Below, one piece after another: positions 1-7,856 of a DNA stretch of 64,000 nucleotides. The DNA lies in assembly GCF_015330125.1 (NCBI RefSeq), contig NZ_JADDXR010000002.1:1240001-1304000 (forward strand). The letters are read 5' to 3'. How positions within the stretch are numbered: position 1 is the stretch's first letter; the number at the start of each line of letters is the position of its first letter. The DNA comes from Zobellia nedashkovskayae (GTDB taxonomy: Bacteria > Bacteroidota > Bacteroidia > Flavobacteriales > Flavobacteriaceae). The position numbers and the translations under genes are program-made. A model generated the notes under the pieces. The model worked only from the letters and a program-made list of their open reading frames with translations, was not told the origin of the DNA and did not search any database.

Positions 1-113
1 GATTGTTCTTTATACTGGTAAACAGTTACGCCTGCAATCAAAATAGAAGCCACGACCACAAGAAGGATCATAGATAGGAAGATGCGTGATCTTAGCGAAA
101 ATTTTGTAAGCAA
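1..113 (-). CDS. N-terminal fragment of a probable membrane sensor (histidine kinase), cut by the window edge
   Basis: Reading leftwards from a TTG at 113, an open frame runs to the window edge without a stop. It begins with a basic segment (LTKFSLRSR) followed by about 20 hydrophobic residues (IFLSMILLVVVASILIAGV) and then VYQYKEQ. A short basic cytoplasmic tail followed by a signal-anchor helix is how flavobacterial sensor histidine kinases usually begin. No kinase domain is visible in the window, so the family is inferred. The frame has an upstream stop, and TTG is the only plausible start seen. Confidence 0.5.
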   Translation of the reverse strand, partial: MLTKFSLRSRIFLSMILLVVVASILIAGVTVYQYKEQ

Positions 114-230
114 AAGACTGGAGTTTACTCAAAGGTAGCAAATATCACACCATTCTACGCATGCTTATTAACTGCTTAAAATGGTTTCGATTTAATGTGT
201 TGAGAATGTCTTGCCTAACATATAACTATT

Positions 231-773
231 CTACGCCTCAGGGTTTTTAGACCTGATTCTATTGTACAATTTAATACCTAACATCAATAGAATACCAAGT
301 ACAATAATACCTATAACACCAAAAATCCAATTAAAAGCACTTTTGAGAATAACTAAAAATACGACAGCAAACAAAATAAGAGTAGCTCCCTCATTGTAAA
401 TACGCATGAACTTAGAGCTATATTTTATCTCATCTCTTTGCAATTGCTTAAAGATTTGATGCGATTTTAAATGGTAAACAATCAATAATACAACAAATGC
501 GAGTTTTACATGCATCCATGGTTGTTCTAACCAAACTGGTATTAAAATTAATAACCAAATACCAAAAACAGTTGCTAGTACGGCCGAAGGCCATGTTATA
601 ATAAACCAAAGTCTTTTAGTCATTAGCTTTAGCTGTTTGGTAAGAATTTCTTTTTCAGGAGAAGATTTAGCCGAAGCTTCAATATGATAAATGAACAACC
701 TAGGAATATAGAACAACCCGGCGAACCATGTAATCACAAAAATAAGATGCAATGCTTTAATGTATTGGTACAC
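231..773 (-). CDS. hemJ: Protoporphyrinogen IX oxidase HemJ
   Basis: A 180-residue integral membrane protein with about four to five hydrophobic helices. It begins YIKALHLIFVITWFAGLF followed by YIPRLFIYH, the hallmark of HemJ (UPF0093), including the conserved His of the ALH motif that binds heme in characterised members. HemJ oxidises protoporphyrinogen IX to protoporphyrin IX in the cytoplasmic membrane, the step before ferrochelatase. The start codon is GTG at 773, chosen because the family starts a few residues before YIKALH. The hemH gene lies 4.6 kb away and the rest of the heme genes are at 16-24 kb, so the location fits the function. No HemG or HemY gene was seen. Confidence 0.9.
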   Translation of the reverse strand: MYQYIKALHLIFVITWFAGLFYIPRLFIYHIEASAKSSPEKEILTKQLKLMTKRLWFIITWPSAVLATVFGIWLLILIPVWLEQPWMHVKLAFVVLLIVYHLKSHQIFKQLQRDEIKYSSKFMRIYNEGATLILFAVVFLVILKSAFNWIFGVIGIIVLGILLMLGIKLYNRIRSKNPEA

Positions 774-849
774 TGGTTCTAGCTTTAAGTATTATCGCCT
801 CAAAGTTAGGAAAAACAAGAATTTCCTCCCTAAAAAGACGGTAAGGTTT

Positions 850-1533
850 CTATCTTAAAATATCATATATCTTTAAGTGCACTGGATCTATAGGTTGTAT
901 GATATCTTCTTTTTGTGGAAATTCTTGAAAAATATACTTCAGATTACCAGTTTCGTCCAAGACCAGAAATTTTGGCGATTCAGGTATTGAAATATTATCA
1001 ATATACCATGAAATGCACTCGTTCAAAACAGGGAAATCCGCTCTTTTAGCTATACCCGCCATATTTCCATTTTTTGCTATAAGTGCCACAGCGTTGTACT
1101 CCCCTGTATTAACCAAAGCATTCAATGATTTTATATGTGCTTTTCTTACCTGCGCGGCATCTTTATAGAGACCCACTACTGTATATTTTCCTGAGAATTT
1201 TTGTTTTGAAATAGAACTTCCGGTTATGTCACTAAACTCAAAATCCGGTAAAGGCTTTCCTAAAAAATCAAATACCCTATAAACTTCTTCTTCCTCGTCC
1301 TCCTGCAAAACAACAATAGAAATATTCTCAATAATACTATCTTTTGAAGTTACACGCTCAAAAGTTTTATACGTAACTATTTGCGGATCGTACTCTTGTG
1401 CAATAAGCGCCAATCCTTCTTTAAAAGTAGCCTCATCGACCACGTCATTTGCTATTTTAAAAAATTTTTGGGCTACTATTTGTTGAGTGCAGAATAGAAT
1501 GGCGAATACTAAAAAAGTGGGGATGTTTTTCAT
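850..1533 (-). CDS. Secreted thioredoxin-fold protein without the CXXC redox site
   Basis: 227 residues with a signal peptide of about 21 residues ending at VAQ. The second half resembles the TlpA/AhpC thioredoxin-like fold: a GKPLPDFEFSDITG entry, a GKYTVVGLYKDAAQVRKAH segment where a redox-active protein would have WxxCxxC, and SPKFLVLDETGNLKY as the cis-Pro strand and following beta hairpin. The active-site cysteines are absent, so thiol-disulfide chemistry is unlikely and a structural or binding role is more plausible. The family is assigned from this pattern only. It is transcribed in the same direction as hemJ, 76 bp away, and could be read into it. Confidence 0.5.
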   Translation of the reverse strand: MKNIPTFLVFAILFCTQQIVAQKFFKIANDVVDEATFKEGLALIAQEYDPQIVTYKTFERVTSKDSIIENISIVVLQEDEEEEVYRVFDFLGKPLPDFEFSDITGSSISKQKFSGKYTVVGLYKDAAQVRKAHIKSLNALVNTGEYNAVALIAKNGNMAGIAKRADFPVLNECISWYIDNISIPESPKFLVLDETGNLKYIFQEFPQKEDIIQPIDPVHLKIYDILR

Positions 1534-1678
1534 GGTTGGTATGGCATGCGAATAGACTTATTTTTGCTATTCATTTCCTTAAATGTAATAAAAATGAACG
1601 TATTACAAAAGTAGCCTTAATTAGCCCAATAAATTGCAGTAATGCGTATTTTAGAGCTACCCATATAAAACAGATATT

Positions 1679-2494
1679 TTGAAAATTACAAAAAACACAT
1701 TGACTCCAGAAGATTTGGTTACGCTACGTTCAGCTAAGCTAAAAATGGAGCAAATAGGCTGGGCCATGCAAGGACTGAATAAAATGGGTAACCTTATAGA
1801 CAGTCGTATTCAATTGTTGCCCCAAAAGCAACGCAACTGGTTACAGCAAATTACGTATAAAGTGTTGCATACCGTAGTAAAGACAAATTTAATTTCGATG
1901 AATAAAAAAGTCAAAACTACGCCCATGAACAATTTATACAAGGCGCTGGTAACTTCCTCTGGCGCCATTGGTGGAGCATTGGGGGCAAGTGCTTTTGCAG
2001 TAGACCTTACATTAGCCACTAAACTCATGATGCGCTCCATTATGGATATCGCCCGCAGCGAGGGAGAGGATTTAAATTCCCTTGATTCACAGTTAGCCTG
2101 TTTACAAGTTTTTGCTTTAGGTGGAAAGAGCAAACATGATGACAATTTGGATACCGGCTATTATGCTACAAAATTAGCCATAAGTTCTGCGGTTAAAGGC
2201 GCTAGTGGAATTGCAGGGAAAACTGTAACCACTTTACTGAACACCACGGGCAACCCCCTACTACAATTAATAGCTCAAGTAGCATCTAGATTTAGCGTAC
2301 AGGTTTCAGAGAAATTTGTAGCCCAAGCCATACCTATTGTAGGCGCTGCAGGAGGTGCTACCATTAATCTTGCCTTCATTGATCACTTTCAAAATATGGC
2401 GCATGCTCATTTTAGCATTAGAAGGCTGGAACGCAAATATGGCGAAGAGCTAATTAGATTACAATATGAAGAACTGTCCGTTGCAAAAATCTAA
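1679..2494 (+). CDS. EcsC family protein
   Basis: 271 residues. The centre contains a Gly/Ala-rich amphipathic stretch (SSGAIGGALGASAFAVDLTLA, residues about 92-112) followed by MRSIMDIARSEGEDL, and the C-terminal half has VGAAGGATINLAFIDHF followed by an RRLERKYG segment. These are features of the EcsC domain, named after a protein encoded with the Bacillus Ecs ABC transporter, whose biochemical role is unknown. There is no signal peptide. The start is TTG at 1679, giving the expected MKITKN-like beginning; no ATG occurs until residue 23. The gene stands alone, divergent from the preceding minus-strand gene. Confidence 0.8.
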   Translation: MKITKNTLTPEDLVTLRSAKLKMEQIGWAMQGLNKMGNLIDSRIQLLPQKQRNWLQQITYKVLHTVVKTNLISMNKKVKTTPMNNLYKALVTSSGAIGGALGASAFAVDLTLATKLMMRSIMDIARSEGEDLNSLDSQLACLQVFALGGKSKHDDNLDTGYYATKLAISSAVKGASGIAGKTVTTLLNTTGNPLLQLIAQVASRFSVQVSEKFVAQAIPIVGAAGGATINLAFIDHFQNMAHAHFSIRRLERKYGEELIRLQYEELSVAKI

Positions 2495-2553
2495 TGTCTC
2501 ATAAACTTCTTATGTAATTTCATTACATTTAGACTCAACTCAATTTCAACACT

Positions 2554-3882
2554 ATGAAAATTAAAGTCCCCTTCGCCCGTAAAGCAAACGTGAAAATAAC
2601 TGCGACCTTGCTATTTTTATACGCAACACTCACAATTCAAGCCCAAGATTTTTTATATGGCGATGCACTCCCCGACGCACCTAAATTAGCAGAAAGAGGA
2701 GACTACACCGTTGGAGTGCGCACACTTAACTTGGTCCATAAAGACCAAGTAGATATATTAAACTCAAAGGAGGGCAAAGACCCTATGTATGACCGACCAC
2801 TTACCATAGAAGTTTGGTATCCTTCTGAAGCTCCGGCAAACAAAACAGCTACAGTTTCTTATGAAGAGGTAATGGGTACCAGAGGTGATTCATTACGCCC
2901 ATTGGTTCCTTTTTCTTTTAAAGGTAGAGCTTATCGGGATGCATCAGTAAAAGCAAATGAGGGTGGATATCCTTTAATAGTAGTATCTCACGGATATGTA
3001 GGTTCTAGGTATCTTATGACCTACTTAACCGAAAATTTAGCCTCAAAAGGGTATGTGGTGGTTTCAATAGACCATACGGATTCAACTTTTAAGGATGCCA
3101 ATGCTTTTCAGAGTACATTGCTCAACCGTGCAAAAGACATCAAATTTGTAATTCATACTATTGCCGAAAAAGGAGGCTCTTCATCAGAAGACCAGCTTTC
3201 AGGGATGGTAGATTCTGAAAATATTGGTATCGTTGGATATTCTATGGGAGGTTATGGTGTACTTAATGTTGGTGGCGCCGGTTATAGTGATGGTATGACT
3301 GCTTTCTTTGGACAAATGACAGGTGGAAGCTCTGCAATTTCTACCTTAGCGGCTAGTAATACCGAATATCAAAAACAAGTAGACCCAAGAATCAAAGCGG
3401 TTGTTGCCTTTGCCCCATGGGGAATGGAACGCGGTGTATGGGATGCTAATGGACTGGCAGGATTAAAAAAACCAACATTATTCGTGGCTGGTGATCAAGA
3501 TGATATTTCGGGTTACGAAAAAGGTATTAAAGCAATTTTTGAAGGTGCTGTTAACGCAGACCGATATATGCTTACCTATAAAAATGCGAGACATAACGTA
3601 GCTCCAAACCCTCCGCCAGCAGAGGCTTTACAGCCAGGTTTACACATTGATGAATACTACAGATATGCAGAACCTTCTTGGGATCAGCGAAAAATCAATA
3701 ACATCAACCAACACTTTCTTACTGCTTTTTTGGGAACCCACTTAAAAGATGCTGATTACGCCGAGTATTTGGACGTTCCTGTGGAATCTAATGAGAAAGA
3801 TTGGAATGGCTTCAAACCTAGATCATCAACAGGTATGCAGTTGATGCACGCTAAAGCTGCAGAAGCCAATATGAAACAATAA
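2554..3882 (+). CDS. Secreted alpha/beta hydrolase (dienelactone hydrolase / PAF-acetylhydrolase-like)
   Basis: 442 residues with an N-terminal signal sequence ending around IQAQ (residue 31). The fold is recognisable from PLIVVSHGYVGSR (oxyanion strand), the nucleophile elbow GIVGYSMGGYG, KPTLFVAGDQDDISG carrying the likely acid, and YKNARHNVAPNPP carrying the catalytic His. This order and the long insertion between elbow and acid match predicted dienelactone hydrolases related to plasma PAF-acetylhydrolase. The substrate is unknown; esters of lipids or xenobiotics are possible. Export to the periplasm or outside is expected. It lies 59 bp downstream of the EcsC gene and converges with the MATE gene. 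Confidence 0.75.
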   Translation: MKIKVPFARKANVKITATLLFLYATLTIQAQDFLYGDALPDAPKLAERGDYTVGVRTLNLVHKDQVDILNSKEGKDPMYDRPLTIEVWYPSEAPANKTATVSYEEVMGTRGDSLRPLVPFSFKGRAYRDASVKANEGGYPLIVVSHGYVGSRYLMTYLTENLASKGYVVVSIDHTDSTFKDANAFQSTLLNRAKDIKFVIHTIAEKGGSSSEDQLSGMVDSENIGIVGYSMGGYGVLNVGGAGYSDGMTAFFGQMTGGSSAISTLAASNTEYQKQVDPRIKAVVAFAPWGMERGVWDANGLAGLKKPTLFVAGDQDDISGYEKGIKAIFEGAVNADRYMLTYKNARHNVAPNPPPAEALQPGLHIDEYYRYAEPSWDQRKINNINQHFLTAFLGTHLKDADYAEYLDVPVESNEKDWNGFKPRSSTGMQLMHAKAAEANMKQ

Positions 3883-3918
3883 TACAATTGAAAATTATAA
3901 GTCGAGAAGAGGCAGAAT

Positions 3919-5307
3919 CTATGTCTCTTTTTCGACTAAAGTATTCCTAATCTCCCTTCTAAGATAGAAACCGGTTACAATTGTAGCTAACACATCTGCT
4001 ATTGGAAAGGAAAGCCAAACTCCTAGTTCACCTAAGTAATCAGGCAAAATTAGAATCAGTGGAATAAAAAAGAAACCTTGTCTAGATAAGGTGAGTAACA
4101 ATGCTGGAATTGCCTTTCCAATCGCTTGAAAATAGGCTGCGCCAATCAATTGTAACGCAATAATAGGGGTTGCTGCGAACACCAAACGCATAGCTAAAGG
4201 TATATGTTCCAAAACATAAGCATTCGCTGCCAAATCACCGGCCGATTGCCCTGCTCTATCACTTAAAAACAATGATGCTATTTCTTGTGGAAAAATCATG
4301 AGCCCAACAAATACCAACGCTGCCAGTAATGAAGCATATTTAATGGCGGTTATAATTGATTCTCGTACCCTTTGGTATTTTTTTGATCCATAATTAAATC
4401 CGGCAATAGGCAAAAACCCTTGAGTAACTCCAAACACCGGAAACAGAGCAAACATTAACATACGTCCTATAATGGCATAAACAGCAACCATTGCCTCACC
4501 TCCAAGGTCAAAAAGTATATTGTTCATCAAAAGGTAAACTACGCTTGTGGTTGCTTGACGCGACAACGTAACAAAGCCTAAAGAACCAATTTCTTTAATA
4601 ATAGGTAACTCCAGCTTAAAACAGGCTGGCTTTAGTTTCAGTTCAGATTTATCGGAGAGAAAAAAGTAAAGTATGTAGGACGCACATAGCACATACCCAA
4701 TGGTTGTAGCCCAAGCGGCACCTTCCATTCCCCAATCAAATATATAGATGAACACATAGTCCATCAAAAGGTTACCAATAGAAGGGATAATCATTGCAAT
4801 CATTGCAAATTTGGGTTTCCCCTCTGCACGGATTACCGTATTCCCCATCATACAAAGCGCTAAAAAAGGCACTCCATAAAGCACAATGGTATAGTATATT
4901 TTTGCAGGTTCAAAAATGGTTCCTTTTCCTCCAAAAGCAGGAATTAGCTCATCAACATAATAAAGCCCCAGCACTACCATTATAATAGTGATCAGCAAAG
5001 TTAAAGTGATTTGATTGCCAAAAGTCTTTATGGCTTTGGCGTGGTTATCGGCCCCAAGTGCTCTAGAAATAATACTAGACCCACCAATACCAATGGACAT
5101 GCCCAGTGCGGCAATAAAAAAAGAAACTGGTAATACTACGTTTATAGCTGCAATGGCAATAGAGCCTATCCAATTGCCAACAAAAATTGAATCGACCAAA
5201 ATATTGAGCGACATTACTAAAATACCAATAGAAGCGGGTAAGGCCTGTTTCACCAAAAGCTTCCCTATTGGTTCCGACCCTAATTGTTCTGCAGATACTT
5301 TAGCCAT
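3919..5307 (-). CDS. MATE family multidrug/Na+ antiporter
   Basis: 462 residues, almost entirely hydrophobic, with about twelve predicted transmembrane helices arranged as two homologous halves. The N-terminus (GSEPIGKLLVKQALPASIGILVMSLN) and the segments IGIGGSSIISRALGADN and FGVTQGFLPIAGFNYGSKKY are characteristic of MATE transporters of the MepA/NorM type. Such proteins export cationic drugs or metabolites with H+ or Na+. The start ATG at 5307 lies 39 bp after the hemH stop, so the gene is probably cotranscribed with hemH and follows it. A porphyrin substrate would be speculation. Confidence 0.88.
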   Translation of the reverse strand: MAKVSAEQLGSEPIGKLLVKQALPASIGILVMSLNILVDSIFVGNWIGSIAIAAINVVLPVSFFIAALGMSIGIGGSSIISRALGADNHAKAIKTFGNQITLTLLITIIMVVLGLYYVDELIPAFGGKGTIFEPAKIYYTIVLYGVPFLALCMMGNTVIRAEGKPKFAMIAMIIPSIGNLLMDYVFIYIFDWGMEGAAWATTIGYVLCASYILYFFLSDKSELKLKPACFKLELPIIKEIGSLGFVTLSRQATTSVVYLLMNNILFDLGGEAMVAVYAIIGRMLMFALFPVFGVTQGFLPIAGFNYGSKKYQRVRESIITAIKYASLLAALVFVGLMIFPQEIASLFLSDRAGQSAGDLAANAYVLEHIPLAMRLVFAATPIIALQLIGAAYFQAIGKAIPALLLTLSRQGFFFIPLILILPDYLGELGVWLSFPIADVLATIVTGFYLRREIRNTLVEKET

Positions 5308-5346
5308 TTTTAATCAATTAGACGTTGCACAAGCCGTTACACTATC

Positions 5347-6378
5347 TTACGCGGGCAAAGCACCCGTTTTTTGCCAGTCTTTAATCCAATTGGCCATAAC
5401 CTTTACCCAAGCATCACTTTCGTTCAAACAGGGTATATGTTTGTATTCTTTACCACCAGCTTCCTGAAATTGATGTTGTCCTTCCATGGCAATTTCTTCT
5501 AGTGTCTCTAAACAATCAGCAACAAATGCCGGTGTAATTACTGCAAGGTTTTTTATACCCTCTTTTGGAAAACGTTCAAATTCAAAATCTGTATATGGCT
5601 TTAACCACGGATCATTAGGAAGACGCGATTGAAAAGAGTTACTCACTTTATCCGCAGGAAGGTTCAAATATGCCTTTACAGATTCGGTCGTATCAAAACA
5701 CTGGTGACGATAGCACGTATTATGTGCTACAGAGTTCGTTTGGCAACATTTGCCATCAATTTTACAATGAAATCGCGTTGGGTCTGACTTACGAATATGT
5801 CTTTCCGGAATTCCGTGATATGAAAACAGAATATGGTCATAATCAAAACCTTCCAGGCTTTCGGCAATTCGTTCTGAAAGAACGCGTATGTACTCCGGGT
5901 TTTTGTAAAAAGCAGGAAGCGTAGTAAGTTTCATATTAGGGAAAAGCTTTTCTTGCTCTTCCATAACTTTTACTACCACTGTTTCATAGGATGACATGGC
6001 ATAATGCGGATACAAAGGAACTAACAAAACCTCATCTACACCTTTATCGTTTAATTCTTTCAAAGCACCTTTTATAGGCATGCTACCGTAACGCATTCCC
6101 AAAGCTATAGGAATATCTGAATGTTCTTTTACCTTATTAGCAAACCGTTCCGAAAGGACGATTAGCGGAGAACCTTCTTCCCACCAAATTTTAGCATAAG
6201 CTTCCGCAGATTTTTTAGGACGTGTTTGCAGAATAATTCCGCGAACCAAAATATTACGTAACCAATTAGGCACATCGATCACGCGTTCATCCATTAAAAA
6301 TTCATCTAGATAAGGCTTAACATCCTTTGCTGTAGGGCTGTCTGGAGAACCCAAATTAACCAATAAAACTCCTTTCAT
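5347..6378 (-). CDS. hemH: Ferrochelatase
   Basis: 343 residues from the ATG at 6378 (MKGVLLVNLGSPDSP); an in-frame upstream ATG at 6411 would add eleven residues not seen in the family. It inserts Fe2+ into protoporphyrin IX, the last step to protoheme. Evidence: VNLGSPDSPTAKDVKPYLDEF, PLYPHYAMSSYET, FSYHGIPERHIRKSD with the catalytic His, and FQSRLPNDPWLKPYT. An internal segment, HCKIDGKCC...CYRHQC, has cysteines spaced as in bacterial ferrochelatases reported to hold a [2Fe-2S] cluster; that role here is inferred. It is upstream of the MATE gene on the same strand and separate from the main hem cluster. Confidence 0.95.
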   Translation of the reverse strand: MKGVLLVNLGSPDSPTAKDVKPYLDEFLMDERVIDVPNWLRNILVRGIILQTRPKKSAEAYAKIWWEEGSPLIVLSERFANKVKEHSDIPIALGMRYGSMPIKGALKELNDKGVDEVLLVPLYPHYAMSSYETVVVKVMEEQEKLFPNMKLTTLPAFYKNPEYIRVLSERIAESLEGFDYDHILFSYHGIPERHIRKSDPTRFHCKIDGKCCQTNSVAHNTCYRHQCFDTTESVKAYLNLPADKVSNSFQSRLPNDPWLKPYTDFEFERFPKEGIKNLAVITPAFVADCLETLEEIAMEGQHQFQEAGGKEYKHIPCLNESDAWVKVMANWIKDWQKTGALPA

Positions 6379-6639
6379 AGTGTAGCAATACTTTTTTGGT
6401 TTGTAAGACAAGCTATTTCACGGCAGAGAACTTTCAGCTTTAAGTGAATATGGCTATCTTCAAATGCCCATTTACTTGGACAATTGTATTATTTTAACAA
6501 AAATAAGCCTTGAAACTTATCTAAACTGCATGTTATTAAAATACTTTTTGATGCTGTTATAGATAACATCAATTATATAAGCGATTTAGACCTGTTGGAT
6601 TAAAAAAACAAACTAATATTACTTCTTGAACCATCTGTT

Positions 6640-7713
6640 ATGTTGAACGATTTTTTTAATGAAAACTACAAGTCCCTTCTTTTACTTTTAGGGTCATTGA
6701 CCGTATTACTGGTCGCTTATTTTGTATTGCTAAAAATACTTAGAAGACTTGGAAAAGACCCAAAATACTTAATCCCTCCTTCTTCAGTAAAAAAGGTTAG
6801 TACGCCTATTATCCTTATCTTACTTTCAATATTACTACGAATGGGCTCCTTAAGGCAATTACTGGGCTTAAACCACTTTGAGTACTATTTTAGAAAAACC
6901 AGTACGTTACTTTTTATTTTTGCTTTTACCTGGCTCATCATCCAAGTGATTAAAATAGTAAAAGAGCATGTCATGCACACCTACGACATGAACACCACAA
7001 ACAATTTGCGCGCCCGTAAAGTTGCTACGCAGTTTAATATATTAGAACGAATTGTCATTTTTATCATAATTATCCTTGCTGCAGGAATAGCTCTTATGAG
7101 CTTTGATAACATTCGAGAAATTGGGGTAAGCATATTTGCTTCTGCAGGTGTTGCAGGTATTATCATTGGTTTTTCTGCTCAAAAAATGATCGGCACCATT
7201 CTGGCCGGTATCCAAATTGCCATAGCACAACCAATCAAATTAGACGATGTTGTAGTAGTTGAGGGAGAATGGGGCCGTATTGAGGAAATTACGCTTACCT
7301 ACGTCGTAGTACAGATTTGGGACAAAAGGCGATTGATACTACCTACAACCTACTTTATCGAAAAACCATTTCAAAACTGGACAAAAACCTCTTCCGATAT
7401 TTTAGGCACCGTTTTTCTTTACACCGACTATTCCGTTCCTTTTGATGAGCTTCGGAAAGAACTAACTCGAGTTCTAGAAAATACTGACCTCTGGGATGGT
7501 GAGGTTAATGTTATTCAAGTTACCGATTCAAAAACGAATTCTGTTGAAATTAGAGCCCTTGTAAGTGCTAAAGACTCACCTACTGCATGGGACTTACGAG
7601 TTCTTGTTCGTGAAAAATTAATTACCTTCTTACAACAAAATTATCCTGAAAGCCTGCCACGTACCAGACTGCGTTTAGAAAATATGGAAGCTGCAGAAAA
7701 TACAACCCCATAA
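6640..7713 (+). CDS. MscS-type mechanosensitive ion channel
   Basis: 357 residues. Three to four hydrophobic helices occupy residues 10-180, ending in the pore helix ASAGVAGIIIGFSAQKMIGTILAGI. It continues into the beta domain (QPIKLDDVVVVEGEWGRIEEITLTYVVVQIWDKRRLILPTTYFIEKPFQNWTK), which is diagnostic of MscS. An alpha/beta domain at 250-340 completes the family architecture. It would release osmolytes upon hypo-osmotic shock in the inner membrane. It is a single gene with about 260 bp upstream, divergent from hemH. Confidence 0.92.
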   Translation: MLNDFFNENYKSLLLLLGSLTVLLVAYFVLLKILRRLGKDPKYLIPPSSVKKVSTPIILILLSILLRMGSLRQLLGLNHFEYYFRKTSTLLFIFAFTWLIIQVIKIVKEHVMHTYDMNTTNNLRARKVATQFNILERIVIFIIIILAAGIALMSFDNIREIGVSIFASAGVAGIIIGFSAQKMIGTILAGIQIAIAQPIKLDDVVVVEGEWGRIEEITLTYVVVQIWDKRRLILPTTYFIEKPFQNWTKTSSDILGTVFLYTDYSVPFDELRKELTRVLENTDLWDGEVNVIQVTDSKTNSVEIRALVSAKDSPTAWDLRVLVREKLITFLQQNYPESLPRTRLRLENMEAAENTTP

Positions 7714-7765
7714 TAGCCGTTATACCTTAAAACCTATATTTATTTTAACGGTTTATAGGGATATA

Positions 7766-7791
7766 TTGCTCTAGGCACTTTTCTACTTTTG
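7766..7791 (+). promoter_or_regulatory. Candidate Bacteroidota promoter for the TraB/GumN gene
   Basis: A perfect -7 box TACTTTTG (7784-7791) matching TAnnTTTG, with TTG at 7766-7768 as a possible -33 element. The 15-bp spacing is shorter than usual, so only the -7 box is convincing. The ATG at 7857 lies 65 bp downstream. Confidence 0.4.
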
Positions 7792-7856
7792 TATAAAGCT
7801 CCGATTTTCAGGCACATGCCAGAAGTATTGAGTAATCCCTCACCAAAAAAGCATTT

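Noticed and set aside
3880..3960. Hairpin between the alpha/beta hydrolase and MATE genes as a terminator
   Set aside because: The inverted repeat overlaps the MATE 3' coding end, has mismatches and no adequate U-run, so I did not call it.
5015..5467. 150-aa plus-strand frame across the MATE and hemH genes
   Set aside because: It is the complement of two well-supported coding regions with clear domains, and its composition is unlike a protein.
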